64,000 nucleotides of DNA from the NCBI GenBank assembly GCA_905479075.1, contig CAJQLA010000001.1, positions 122,514 to 186,513 on the forward strand, in the 5' to 3' direction. The translations under genes were made by a program, and so were the position numbers. The notes below the pieces were generated by a model that saw only the letters and a program-made list of their open reading frames with translations, was not told the origin of the DNA and made no database searches. Every line of letters begins with the position of its first letter. The first letter of the stretch is position 1. The DNA is from an uncultured Gammaproteobacteria bacterium (GTDB lineage: Bacteria > Pseudomonadota > Gammaproteobacteria > Nitrosococcales > Methylophagaceae). Shown piece by piece: positions 17,175 to 32,824 of the stretch.

Positions 17175-18092
17175 TTATTGAGCATGTTTGTTTAAACTAT
17201 CGACAATAATTTGTATCCAAAGATCTGTAGACAGGAAACCATTAGCCCATTCTTCCCAGTCAAGAGACAAACCTTCCTCTTGCATTTGCTTAAGTGTCAT
17301 ACCAGCAGCCATCATTGTCTTGACTTCATCAGTCGTCGCTACCAACATTTCATGAAAGTCTTCTAAATCAGATTTTTCAGATAATGACCCGTGTCCAGGG
17401 ATCACGACAGTTTCATCATCAATCATCGATAAAACTGTCTCTACATTATTTGCCATCTGAACCACACTACCACCACTATCAACATCTACAAACGGGTAAA
17501 AACCAGAGAAGAAATGATCCCCCATATGGACAATATTGGCTTTTTTCATAAAGACAATCGAATCGCCATCCGTATGACCATTAGCAAAGTGGCCTATTTC
17601 AAGATGTTCACCATTAAGGTGTATGTTTAAACGCTTATTATAAGTAATTGATGGGACTGCGTGTTCTGGATACGCCTCTGACACCATGCCAAACATTTTG
17701 ACTTCTTGTTGTGTCAATAAGCGACTACGCACATTGTCATGGGCAATGATCTGAGCATGATGACCTAGTACCTCATTACCTTGCGTATGGTCACCATGCC
17801 AATGAGTATTAATAACGTAGGTAACGTCATCTAAACCACCATGTTGTTGTAATACTTTTTCTAAGGCAGCTGACATTTCCTTATAATCAGTATCAATCAA
17901 GATTAAACCCTGTTCGCCCTTGATTAAGGCAATATTGCCACCTTTGCCTTGTAATAGAAAAATTGTATCCGTAAGTTGTGTCTGCCTATATGTCTTTGCC
18001 TCTCCGTGATGATCTGCACTGTACGCCATAGGAATAGAAAAGCACATGACCATCAGTGCTGTAAAAAAGATTCTATTAATTAATTTCATCAT
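17175..18092 (-). CDS. Exported metallo-beta-lactamase-fold hydrolase
   Basis: A 305-residue periplasmic protein with a signal peptide (residues 1-25, cut near MAYSA). The metal motif is H97WHGDH102, followed by AHDNVRSRL, the GHTDGDS ligand region, MGDHFFSGFYPFVDVDSGG and VIPGHGSL. The arrangement resembles the SoxH/quinoprotein-relay type of MBL-fold proteins rather than antibiotic-hydrolysing lactamases. It overlaps the DUF3047 gene upstream by 17 bases, so the two are translationally coupled. The substrate is unknown. Confidence 0.85.
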   Translation of the reverse strand: MMKLINRIFFTALMVMCFSIPMAYSADHHGEAKTYRQTQLTDTIFLLQGKGGNIALIKGEQGLILIDTDYKEMSAALEKVLQQHGGLDDVTYVINTHWHGDHTQGNEVLGHHAQIIAHDNVRSRLLTQQEVKMFGMVSEAYPEHAVPSITYNKRLNIHLNGEHLEIGHFANGHTDGDSIVFMKKANIVHMGDHFFSGFYPFVDVDSGGSVVQMANNVETVLSMIDDETVVIPGHGSLSEKSDLEDFHEMLVATTDEVKTMMAAGMTLKQMQEEGLSLDWEEWANGFLSTDLWIQIIVDSLNKHAQ

Positions 18093-18786
18093 CGCTCTCC
18101 ATTACAGATTCTTGTTTTTTATCTGTGAAAAAAATATCACCATAATAGGCTTTTGTTTTCTGCCGACTATTATCAGTATCAGTCATAATCGCTACTGCAT
18201 CAATATAACGTATGTCCTTGCCCACAAGCTGCTTAAAATCACTTCGTATATTACGTGAATAGTGCTGCCAGTCACCTAATGCAGCCTCTCCAGCTTCGAT
18301 AGCAAACATGGTTGCGTTACTGGTATAAGGATTAGACCATTTTTCACCTTTTTCATGCGATGAAGACCATACATAATTCAGTGCATGAGTTTGCCAAAAT
18401 ACCAAGCCACCATCAACAATGACATAAAGCCGTGCGGTAAAATCATCACCTGTTTTTTGGGTTTCATCTAATCCTGTAAGCACTGATTCTGTCTTCCAAG
18501 ACCAATTTAGCCAAGGGGTTTGTTCAAGATCTATTTGTTGCTTGTATACCAAACCTGATGCGGCGCTTTCACTATCTGCCATTAAAACCTGTTTGTTTTT
18601 ATCTTTGACTAGTCTGTATAAGGTTTCGCCATCAAACATCTCCGACTGCCACCCCACCATCTTACCCAAGGAAAACAAACCTATAACTATTTTTTTGCCC
18701 TCTACCGTTATAGTCTCACTTCTAACCGTGATAATGACTGTCAAAAAAGCACACCACAAGATTGTCATTAGGTAATATTTCTTCAT
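18076..18786 (-). CDS. DUF3047 exported protein
   Basis: A 236-residue protein with an N-terminal signal or anchor (residues 5-22). The ATG at 18786 is chosen over an in-frame TTG two codons upstream. DUF3047 features include LFSLGKMVGWQSEMFDGETLY, LNWSWKTES, the GDDFTARLYVIVDGG core, LNYVWSS and IDAVAIMTDTDNS. The family is exported, of unknown function, and has a concanavalin-like beta-sandwich look. It overlaps the MBL-fold hydrolase gene, which suggests a shared periplasmic substrate; this is inference. Confidence 0.85.
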   Translation of the reverse strand: MKKYYLMTILWCAFLTVIITVRSETITVEGKKIVIGLFSLGKMVGWQSEMFDGETLYRLVKDKNKQVLMADSESAASGLVYKQQIDLEQTPWLNWSWKTESVLTGLDETQKTGDDFTARLYVIVDGGLVFWQTHALNYVWSSSHEKGEKWSNPYTSNATMFAIEAGEAALGDWQHYSRNIRSDFKQLVGKDIRYIDAVAIMTDTDNSRQKTKAYYGDIFFTDKKQESVMESDDEIN

Positions 18787-18905
18787 CGCCAATTAGGCTC
18801 TAATTTCTATCATTAGTTCGAATTCCATACTTTGTTAACGAACAATAGAAGGCTAGCACACATAATGGTATGATTTTGCCACATCTCATTGTTATAGAGT
18901 GTTTC

Positions 18906-19940
18906 ATGGATCCTTTAAGTCAAGGTCTTGTCGGTGTCACGGCAGCCCAAACTGTTTCCACAAAAAAAGAAATTGCTGCTGCGAGTATGCTTGGCTTCTT
19001 TTCAGGGATGGCAGCAGATTTGGATATCTTCATTCACTCAGACGTCGATCCTCTGCTTTTCCTTGAATATCATCGTCAATTTACCCATTCCATTATCTTC
19101 ATGCCGATAGGTGGGCTTATTTGTGCCATCGTGTTTTACTTATTATTTAAGGTCTTCTCCAGAAACAGCAACTTATCATTTAGCCGCATTTATTTATTTA
19201 GCTTTGCTGGCTATGCAACGCATGGTTTTCTTGATGCTTGCACAAGTTATGGAACACAACTTTTTTGGCCATTTAGCACTGAACGGTTTGCTTGGAATAA
19301 TATCTCGATTATAGATCCCTTATTTACCATTCCATTATTGATCATTATCAATATCGCATTATTTAAGCGCTCCCAATTTTTCAGTTATCTAGCCGCTATA
19401 TTCGCGATTTCTTATCTCAGTTTGGGGCTGGCTCAAGAGTATAGAGCTAAACAAGTTGCCCAAACACTAGCAGAAAGTCGAGGCCACACAGCAATTGACC
19501 TGAGTGTAAAACCAAGTTTTATGAACTTGATCGTCTGGAAGAGTATTTATGAATACCAAGGACGTTATTACGTAGATGCCATTCGTGTATTCGATGACAG
19601 TGGTTTTTATCTGGGTGATTCTATTGAAAAGTTAGATGTAACTCGTGATTTTCCTTGGCTAAACAGCAGTGCTCAGCAAGCCATAGATATCGAACGCTTT
19701 GCATGGTTCTCATCCGATTATTTAGCAGTCGACGTCACAAACCCGAATCGTATTATTGATATGCGTTACTCACTGTTACCCAATAAGTTAGATGGCCTTT
19801 GGGGAATCGAACTATCCCAAACAGCAAAACCATCAACACATATAAAATGGACTACTAACCGTCAAAATGGTGATCGACAGCAGAATATAAAAAATCTATG
19901 GTCAATGATTCTGGGGGTTAATGTCTTAACTATCGACTAA
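18906..19940 (+). CDS. Membrane-bound metal-dependent hydrolase (YdjM/DUF457 family)
   Basis: A 344-residue inner-membrane protein starting at the ATG 18906 (MDPLSQGLVGVTAAQ). An in-frame start 36 bases upstream would add residues absent from relatives. Putative metal ligands are GMAADLDIF, YHRQFTHS and the THGFLDACTSYGTQLFWPFS block, typical of the YdjM/YfhO-like hydrolases. Several helices make up the first half and a soluble C-terminal domain of about 150 residues follows. It is divergent from the DUF3047 gene. The physiological role is not known. Confidence 0.85.
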   Translation: MDPLSQGLVGVTAAQTVSTKKEIAAASMLGFFSGMAADLDIFIHSDVDPLLFLEYHRQFTHSIIFMPIGGLICAIVFYLLFKVFSRNSNLSFSRIYLFSFAGYATHGFLDACTSYGTQLFWPFSTERFAWNNISIIDPLFTIPLLIIINIALFKRSQFFSYLAAIFAISYLSLGLAQEYRAKQVAQTLAESRGHTAIDLSVKPSFMNLIVWKSIYEYQGRYYVDAIRVFDDSGFYLGDSIEKLDVTRDFPWLNSSAQQAIDIERFAWFSSDYLAVDVTNPNRIIDMRYSLLPNKLDGLWGIELSQTAKPSTHIKWTTNRQNGDRQQNIKNLWSMILGVNVLTID

Positions 19941-19947
19941 TAAGCTG

Positions 19948-20319
19948 TTAATCATCATCTATAGAGTCATCATCAATATCGTTTTCATCCGATAAACCGA
20001 TTTCTTCTACTTTTTTTGCTACTTCTTTATTATTGTTATCCGAGAATTTACCATGGCTACGCATAAACTGTTTATAAGCCACTTCCCAGCCAGCTTGAAA
20101 TTGCATTTTTGCTTCTTTTGTTTGCTCTGGGTCTAACTCGAATAGTTTGGGACTCACTATAGATTCATCATATTCAACAAACGCACCACGCTGAGTATTG
20201 TAGAGATAAATTCTACCGTTATTTGCTTTGGGTAGTTGTACGTCTTTTATAACAATTATATTTCCTCTGGCTGCACGGATTTCCCCATACCATTCACCAT
20301 TTTGCACAGACTTTCTCAT
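19948..20319 (-). CDS. Hypothetical protein with acidic C-terminal tail
   Basis: A 123-residue soluble protein that I do not recognise. The first 60 residues look like a small beta-barrel: GEWYGEIRAARGNIIVIKDV, then GRIYLYNTQRGAFVEYDE. A helical segment follows (EQTKEAKMQFQAGWEVAYKQ), and the last dozen residues are mostly Asp/Glu (ENDIDDDSIDDD). ATG start, no signal peptide. It ends 7 bases from the convergent hydrolase gene. The acidic tail may bind basic protein or metal; no function can be assigned. Confidence 0.6.
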   Translation of the reverse strand: MRKSVQNGEWYGEIRAARGNIIVIKDVQLPKANNGRIYLYNTQRGAFVEYDESIVSPKLFELDPEQTKEAKMQFQAGWEVAYKQFMRSHGKFSDNNNKEVAKKVEEIGLSDENDIDDDSIDDD

Positions 20320-20479
20320 GCATACATATCCTCATAAAACGCGCTAAGAACAGTGATAATAGCGACCTTCTTTAGTCAGTTTTTTTTGAATATTGCATCT
20401 ATATTTAATTTTTTTCAATCTATTTTTTTGAAAGCCGGTATACAAATAAACCAAGCCAGAAAATTATAATTTAATACAA

Positions 20480-21223
20480 TCACTTATCCAGCTTAGTCTC
20501 AGCAATAATGACACCAAATACACCATCAAAATATTGATAACCTTTTTCGGGTAGATAGATCTGCGATACTGACCCATCTAAATACAAGGCATTGATACAA
20601 CCAGACTGTTTAAAATGATCAGCAAAATCATAAAAATTAACAAAGCCCTTAGAAATGGCAAAGACTAAACGGCCATCAGCTAATATACCGACCCCATTAC
20701 GCCTTCTTACACTATTGGAACCTTGTGTTAAATTTAAATTAATCTCACCATCAATAACTAACATAGGGCCGGATTGCGTGGCATATTGAACAGAAGCATT
20801 AGGTTTAAACTCTGTGGTATCAACGATAACGCCCTGTCCGTCATTCGTTAAATAAAACACGCCATTGGGTTGAATATAAAAATTACCATACGCATTCTGC
20901 CTGGTATTTAAACGGTATTTTTGCTTTCCTTTTTCAATATATAGACCTAAAGGTTTTAGATCTTCTTGAAAAATACCACCATTCATCGCAAACACTAAAT
21001 GCTTGTTTTTTTTTGCCAGAGCGTTTTTTAAGTTAGAAAAGCTGCGATAAGGTTGATTGTTCTCATCTTTCCAATGAAGACTTAATGTCATATCAGCAGG
21101 GTTCACAATGTGGCTAATAAAACGAGAAGGTACGCCTATACGCTGTGCATGAGCTTGATTAAAGCAAACAAGCGTGAAAAGTAAACTTAGCGATAGTAGC
21201 TTTGTCTTTAACAACTTTTCCAC
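20480..21223 (-). CDS. Exported phosphodiester glycosidase (NAGPA/DUF2233) family protein
   Basis: A 247-residue protein with a signal peptide (residues 8-26, cut near NQAHA). The NAGPA domain shows FAMNGGIFQEDLKPLGLYIE, SGPMLVIDGEINL, RRNGVGILADGRLVFAISKG and the catalytic-region CINALYLDGSVSQIYLP. Family members cleave N-acetylglucosamine phosphodiesters; the bacterial ones are thought to act on cell-wall or polysaccharide phosphodiesters. The start is GTG at 21223, but a TTG three codons later has a better-spaced Shine-Dalgarno. It lies 35 bases downstream of a small hypothetical gene. Confidence 0.85.
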   Translation of the reverse strand: MEKLLKTKLLSLSLLFTLVCFNQAHAQRIGVPSRFISHIVNPADMTLSLHWKDENNQPYRSFSNLKNALAKKNKHLVFAMNGGIFQEDLKPLGLYIEKGKQKYRLNTRQNAYGNFYIQPNGVFYLTNDGQGVIVDTTEFKPNASVQYATQSGPMLVIDGEINLNLTQGSNSVRRRNGVGILADGRLVFAISKGFVNFYDFADHFKQSGCINALYLDGSVSQIYLPEKGYQYFDGVFGVIIAETKLDK

Positions 21224-21258
21224 CGACCTTGTAGTGATAACTTTGTGGAAGTTATAGC

Positions 21259-21585
21259 TTAACTGGAAAAGTAATCGGCTATCCAGTCGTATAACAATGT
21301 CGATGTTAATTTTTCAAAAGCTAACTGCTGAAATTCACTCTCTGGATCCGATGTTTTATATGAGAATTGGTAGCTCAATAAATCAGGTTTATCATCATGC
21401 AACAACAAAATGATGCGCTTGCCTGTTTTAAGGCAATCTATTGTCATCAAATCTGCTGGGAAACCACTTCCTCGCATTCGTTGGTTCACACCAACGATAG
21501 GATCGATGTCAGCAAAATTAGTTTGAATACGCTCATGCGCTTCAGTTGCAATATCACAAAGATGTTGTAATTGTTCGCTAATCAA
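21259..21585 (-). CDS. Conserved-looking hypothetical protein, 108 residues
   Basis: A small soluble protein without a signal peptide or membrane segment. Segments include CDIATEAHERIQTNFADIDP, MRGSGFPADLMTID, GKRIILLLHDDKPDLLSYQF and the C-terminal LTSTLLYDWIADYF. The composition is that of an ordinary coding gene and it sits in frame order behind the NTF2-like gene (31-base gap) in the zipA-ligA operon direction. I do not recognise the family and assign no function. Confidence 0.65.
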   Translation of the reverse strand: MISEQLQHLCDIATEAHERIQTNFADIDPIVGVNQRMRGSGFPADLMTIDCLKTGKRIILLLHDDKPDLLSYQFSYKTSDPESEFQQLAFEKLTSTLLYDWIADYFSS

Positions 21586-21616
21586 AATATTTAAAACTCA
21601 TTATCAAAAACACAGG

Positions 21617-21958
21617 TTATAAACCAACAGCAATATGTTGAATTAAACCATTGTATACAAGAATATGTTCACTACCTTGTCGGTTTTGTTCAGTACCATC
21701 ATTTAGCACGCCTTGAAAACGAAATGCAATTTCAACAACATTTGGTTTAATTTCATTGATACTATCAATCGTCCATTGTAATGATTGATATTGTCCGTGA
21801 AATGTGGCTTGCATGGCTAAAATTTCTTTCTTACTAATAAAAAACCCTAAATTAGCCGAATAGTAAGTCGCATTTTCACCGAATAAGTTTTCGATTAGAT
21901 CCATATTCGATTGATTGGAATAGTCAAAATATGTTTTTGCTAAATTTAATGCTGACAT
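21617..21958 (-). CDS. NTF2-like (SnoaL) domain protein
   Basis: A 113-residue cytoplasmic protein of the NTF2-like superfamily: NLAKTYFDYSNQSNMDLIENLFGENATYYSANLG at the N-terminus and a C-terminal strand series ending in EHILVYNGLIQHIAVG. Unlike the copies at 11481-12456 it has no export signal. It follows the SCO gene by 17 bases and is co-oriented with it. The ligand or reaction cannot be stated. Confidence 0.75.
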   Translation of the reverse strand: MSALNLAKTYFDYSNQSNMDLIENLFGENATYYSANLGFFISKKEILAMQATFHGQYQSLQWTIDSINEIKPNVVEIAFRFQGVLNDGTEQNRQGSEHILVYNGLIQHIAVGL

Positions 21959-21975
21959 CTTTATTTTATTGCCAC

Positions 21976-22575
21976 TTATTCATCAAGAAGACGTTGTAAA
22001 TCACTCGCTACCGCATCAATTGAATCACTTGTTCTGACCAGTAGACGAATAGCCCCTTCCCGGTCAAAAACATAAACGGTACTGCCATGTGCAATATCAT
22101 AATTGCCATCAGTATCTGCTTGTTGATTTTCATGGCTGACACCATAGGTTTTAGTCAGTTGGGCAAGTGCAGTTTTATCTCCTGTTAAACCAACAGTCTG
22201 TGGGCCAAAGTTTTCGGTGTATTGTTTTATCTCTTGCAGACCATCTCGCTCAGGATCAACTGTCACAAACAGAACCTGAACGTGCTCTGCCTTTTCAGCA
22301 AGAATTGATAATCCTTTTTGTAAATGAAGTAGTGTCGTTGGACAAACACCAGGACAATTCGTGAAACCAAAAAATAGCATAACAACTTTGCCATGATAAT
22401 CTTCAGCGGTAACAGCCTTGTTCTGATTAGCTTCCGTTAAGTTGAAAGATAAATTTGGCATCGCGCCGGGAACATGACTCGTCGCCCACGGCTGCTCTGC
22501 TTGACACGCAGAGAGTAATAATAAAAAAGCGAATGTTGCAGAACGATAGAACATTTTTTGTACACTTAATAACAT
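21976..22575 (-). CDS. SCO1/SenC family copper-binding thiol protein
   Basis: A 199-residue membrane-attached protein. A hydrophobic N-terminus ends in LLLLSAC, a good lipobox, so it is probably a lipoprotein. The copper site is the pair of cysteines in NCPGVCPTTL plus the histidine of DIAHGSTVYVF, all present. SCO proteins deliver copper to the CuA centre of cytochrome c oxidase or reduce its cysteines. No oxidase genes are in the window. The ATG has AAGGACG upstream. It follows yjbQ by 8 bases. Confidence 0.92.
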   Translation of the reverse strand: MLLSVQKMFYRSATFAFLLLLSACQAEQPWATSHVPGAMPNLSFNLTEANQNKAVTAEDYHGKVVMLFFGFTNCPGVCPTTLLHLQKGLSILAEKAEHVQVLFVTVDPERDGLQEIKQYTENFGPQTVGLTGDKTALAQLTKTYGVSHENQQADTDGNYDIAHGSTVYVFDREGAIRLLVRTSDSIDAVASDLQRLLDE

Positions 22576-22583
22576 AACGTCCT

Positions 22584-23000
22584 TTATTCTCCAATAGCAG
22601 TGACAATGACTTTACGGTTATGGCGCTGTGTACGATGTTCCCATAGATAAATCCCTTGCCAGATACCCAAATCACAATGGCCATTGCTAACTGGCATTGT
22701 CAAATCAGGATTGGTTAACACGGTTCGAATATGGGCACTCATATCGTCTGGACCTTCATCTTGGTGCCGAAACATCGGATCACCATCAGGGACAATATGT
22801 TGCATATAGGTTTCAAGGTCACGACGTACATCTGGATCGGCATTTTCACACAACATTAAGGATGCACTGGTATGCTGAACAAACACATGACATGTGCCTG
22901 TTTTAATACCTGAGTCAGCGACAATATTTTGCACATCAGAAGTAATATTTGCTGTACTTCTCGCTTGCGTCATAAACGTTAACTGTTGTTGGTATACCAT
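22584..23000 (-). CDS. yjbQ: YjbQ family protein (UPF0047)
   Basis: A 138-residue soluble protein with the complete UPF0047 pattern: GTCHVFVQHTSASLMLCENADPDVRRDLE, DDMSAHIRTVLTNPDLTMPV, LGIWQGIYLWEHR. E. coli YjbQ has weak thiamin phosphate synthase activity that can suppress thiE loss; the natural role is unclear. It lies 8 bases downstream of trpD2, in the minus-strand series zipA-ligA-trpD2-yjbQ-sco. Confidence 0.93.
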   Translation of the reverse strand: MVYQQQLTFMTQARSTANITSDVQNIVADSGIKTGTCHVFVQHTSASLMLCENADPDVRRDLETYMQHIVPDGDPMFRHQDEGPDDMSAHIRTVLTNPDLTMPVSNGHCDLGIWQGIYLWEHRTQRHNRKVIVTAIGE

Positions 23001-23008
23001 TACTACTC

Positions 23009-24058
23009 CTAAGAAACCGCTGCCTGAAAATGTGCTTTTGCTTTACCTGATTTAATGGCCTGCCTTGCGTGATTAGCTGCCTCAGCTTGTGATGAAGATA
23101 ATCGACAATGCCATAGTGCTAATGCTGTGCCATACACTAAGCTATCAAATGCTGGCCCTACTTTACCATCTAACGCTTGCCGTCCAAGCTCAAGTGTTTC
23201 CGATGCAGTAACCTCATTGCTAGCAATGGGTAAAACACCTCTTGTTTCCTGCTTAATGCCGAAAGAGTTGGGATCAATCGTACACCCTTCAGCGATTTCA
23301 GTATAAGACTGAAAACAATTCGCAGCTTCTCTTAAAGTCGGTAAAACACCCCCTTCGATGCCGCGAATAATCAACGCTGAGTCAAAACCAGCATGATTAG
23401 CCATCCAAGCTAAAATATCTGGATAAGCCTTATGAACGAAACCAATTTGTAAGTGAGTCTTTTGCTTTGCTTTAATCGCTAACACCATTTTTTCTAGTGT
23501 TGCTAAGCTTGGCCGTTTAATCATTCTGGTACGCAAATCCTGTAAAGCAAATAAAGCAGGCGAAGCTTGAGCCTGATCTAAATATGCCCAGCCAATATCT
23601 GTTTGATTGATTCTATCTTTAGCTTGCCCAGTCGTTAAGCTTGTATTAATTCCAGCTTCACTCAACACTTGTGAATGTGTGACGCCAAATTTTGGTCCCA
23701 TTTCTTCGACACCATGCGAAACAGTAGGTAAACCTGATGCAGCTAATACCGCCGGTAAAAATGCATTTATTGGGCAATGTCGATTAAAGCCATTAAAGGG
23801 ATCTGCAATCAATAATAACTGATCAACATCTGCTTCAACTTGTTTGGTTACCGCTTGCAAAGCTGCGTAAACACCTAAGTTTTCCTCATTGGTTTCGCGC
23901 TTAATGCGTAATGAAATAAAGAAAATAGCTGCTTGAACGGGATCAGCTTGGCCCGATAGTATTTCAGTTATCGCCTCTTGCGTTTCTTGAAATGTTAAGT
24001 CTTTACTTAAGTGAGGACCAGTCGCAACTTTTTTAATCGCATTGGCTAGTGCAGTCAT
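23009..24058 (-). CDS. TrpD2/YbiB glycosyltransferase family 3 protein
   Basis: A 349-residue homologue of anthranilate phosphoribosyltransferase. N-terminal helices (LTFQETQEAITEILSGQADPVQAAIFFISLRIK) match the family, but the phosphate loop differs from true TrpD: the equivalent of GTGGD reads DPFNGFNR, and SSxxGSADV is replaced by HGVEEMGPKFG. That is the signature of TrpD2/YbiB proteins, which bind nucleic acid and are induced with DNA damage in E. coli. A genuine trpD is present at 58595-59620, so this copy is not needed for tryptophan. Its start directly follows the ligA stop. Confidence 0.88.
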   Translation of the reverse strand: MTALANAIKKVATGPHLSKDLTFQETQEAITEILSGQADPVQAAIFFISLRIKRETNEENLGVYAALQAVTKQVEADVDQLLLIADPFNGFNRHCPINAFLPAVLAASGLPTVSHGVEEMGPKFGVTHSQVLSEAGINTSLTTGQAKDRINQTDIGWAYLDQAQASPALFALQDLRTRMIKRPSLATLEKMVLAIKAKQKTHLQIGFVHKAYPDILAWMANHAGFDSALIIRGIEGGVLPTLREAANCFQSYTEIAEGCTIDPNSFGIKQETRGVLPIASNEVTASETLELGRQALDGKVGPAFDSLVYGTALALWHCRLSSSQAEAANHARQAIKSGKAKAHFQAAVS

Positions 24059-26867
<2,809 letters not shown>

Positions 26868-26928
26868 TTAATTTAATCTTCTAACTCAGGGATAATAGGT
26901 GTTTTTCAACATTACTTTGAGATCTTTC

Positions 26929-27318
26929 ATGTCTACATCACCAAGCAAAAAACTGGATACGTTCGACAATGCAATTCCAGAGCGCGATTATACCATTCAC
27001 ATCGAAACACCTGAATTTACTTGCCTGTGTCCTATGACGGGACAACCGGACTTTGCCACAATAAAAGTCGACTATGTGCCAGACCAAAAATGTGTTGAAT
27101 TAAAGTCATTTAAGCTCTATTTATGGTCTTATCGCGATGAGGGTGCTTTTCATGAAAAAGTCACTAATCAGATTCTTGACGACCTTGTTGCTGCAACCGA
27201 TCCAAGGTTTATGCGCGTAACGGGTGTTTTTAATGTCCGTGGCGGTGTTTACACTAATGTCGTAGCAGAACATCATAAACAAGGCTGGATAGCACCGATA
27301 CCTGTGCAACTTCCATAA
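26929..27318 (+). CDS. queF: NADPH-dependent preQ0 reductase QueF (unimodular)
   Basis: A 129-residue protein from the ATG at 26929 ([12 protein letters not shown]). A start 30 bases upstream is in frame but not family-like. The catalytic cysteine is C34 in [11 protein letters not shown] and the QueF NADPH motif is [13 protein letters not shown] at residues 57-69. It reduces the nitrile of preQ0 to preQ1, the last step before queuosine insertion into tRNA. The length and single domain place it in the short B. subtilis-like type rather than the 280-residue E. coli type. Confidence 0.95.
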   Translation: MSTSPSKKLDTFDNAIPERDYTIHIETPEFTCLCPMTGQPDFATIKVDYVPDQKCVELKSFKLYLWSYRDEGAFHEKVTNQILDDLVAATDPRFMRVTGVFNVRGGVYTNVVAEHHKQGWIAPIPVQLP

Positions 27319-27338
27319 ACCGAATTTTAACGAAGTTA

Positions 27339-28643
27339 ATGACAACAGATAACAATGCCTATATCGGAATCGATATAGGCACATCTGGTTGTCGGGCTAT
27401 AGCCATAAGCAATCAGGGCGATATCATTGCTCAATCGCAACACCCTCTCAAGCACTCTATTAGCTTAGGAAACTCAAACGAAACCTTATCAGAACAAAAT
27501 CCTCACTACCTCTGGTCAGTAGTTTTAACTGTTTTAGATGAAATAATGCGTTCTTGCACTCATGCTGATGTAAAAGCGATCTCTGTGGATGCGACGTCAG
27601 GCTCAGTGATGCTTGCTTCTGATATTGGCGAAGCAATTAGTCCTATTCTTCTTTATAACGATTCACGAGCAGTTGAACAAAGTAAACTTATCGCATCACA
27701 GGCAAATGAAACGACTGCTGCTATAGGACCAACGAGTGGTTTAGCTAAACTTTGCTATCTTGAACAATATACCACTGTAAAAGCACCTCATTATTTATTA
27801 CATCAGGCTGATTGGGTAAACCTGCAATTAGGTGCTGATATTGCTATCACGGATGAAAATAATGCACTAAAAACCGGTTATGATCCGCTGAACCGCCAAT
27901 GGCCTGACTGGCTTGAAGAGCTTACTGATCCTAATATATTACCAAAGGTGGTTTCTGCTGGAACAAATATAGGTCATCTGTCTGATTCACTGTGCCAACG
28001 TTTTAAACTGAAAACAGCACCATCACTTATTGCGGGGACAACCGACAGTATTGCAGCTTTAATTGCTACAGGATGTACTAAGGAAGGTGATGCAGTGACG
28101 TCTTTAGGTTCAACGTTGGTCATTAAACTCATTAGCAAACAACCTATTTTTCTAGCTAAGCAAGGGCTATACAGTCATCGTTTAGGTAATAAATGGTTAA
28201 TAGGTGGCGCATCGAATACGGGCGGTGCCGTTTTAAAGCATTACTTCACAGACCGGCAACTCGAACAACTAAGCAACAAAATAAAACTAGGTGAATCAAC
28301 CTATGATTATTATCCTTTACTGACTGTTGGTGAACGCTTTCCTATTTTTGATGCCAAGCTACAACCTAAGATGACACCAAGGCCAAGTAGTGACCTGAAG
28401 TTTTTACACAGTTTATTACAAAGTATCGCCAATATAGAGCTGATGGCTTATCAACAATTACAAGATGCAGGAACTAGTCAGCCTAATTCTGTTCGTACTG
28501 TTGGAGGCGGCGCTAAAAATAAAGTCTGGCGAACGCTTCGCGAACAAACATTAAATATACCCATTATCACACCAGAACATACTGAGGCCGCTTATGGAAG
28601 TGCTTTGATTGCCAACGGTGTGATGGATAAATTTTTAACATAG
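27339..28643 (+). CDS. FGGY-family carbohydrate kinase (ribulokinase/xylulokinase-like)
   Basis: A 434-residue kinase. The N-terminal ATP-binding fold opens with YIGIDIGTSGCRAIAI, then LYNDSRAV. The second domain has IAGTTDSIAALIATG, SLGSTLVIKLIS and RTVGGGAKNKVWRTL. It is shorter than classic xylulokinases (about 480 residues) and resembles the D-ribulose kinases of cyanobacteria and plants. It sits 20 bases downstream of queF without an evident link. Phosphorylation of a pentulose is the best guess, but the sugar is not settled by sequence. Confidence 0.85.
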   Translation: MTTDNNAYIGIDIGTSGCRAIAISNQGDIIAQSQHPLKHSISLGNSNETLSEQNPHYLWSVVLTVLDEIMRSCTHADVKAISVDATSGSVMLASDIGEAISPILLYNDSRAVEQSKLIASQANETTAAIGPTSGLAKLCYLEQYTTVKAPHYLLHQADWVNLQLGADIAITDENNALKTGYDPLNRQWPDWLEELTDPNILPKVVSAGTNIGHLSDSLCQRFKLKTAPSLIAGTTDSIAALIATGCTKEGDAVTSLGSTLVIKLISKQPIFLAKQGLYSHRLGNKWLIGGASNTGGAVLKHYFTDRQLEQLSNKIKLGESTYDYYPLLTVGERFPIFDAKLQPKMTPRPSSDLKFLHSLLQSIANIELMAYQQLQDAGTSQPNSVRTVGGGAKNKVWRTLREQTLNIPIITPEHTEAAYGSALIANGVMDKFLT

Positions 28644-28658
28644 GGGTTTTTTATTATT

Positions 28659-32810
<4,152 letters not shown>

Positions 32811-32824
<14 letters not shown>

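Noticed and set aside
17175..18092. Annotation as a beta-lactamase resistance gene
   Set aside because: Only the general MBL fold is present. The motifs and the DUF3047 neighbour point to another periplasmic hydrolase type.
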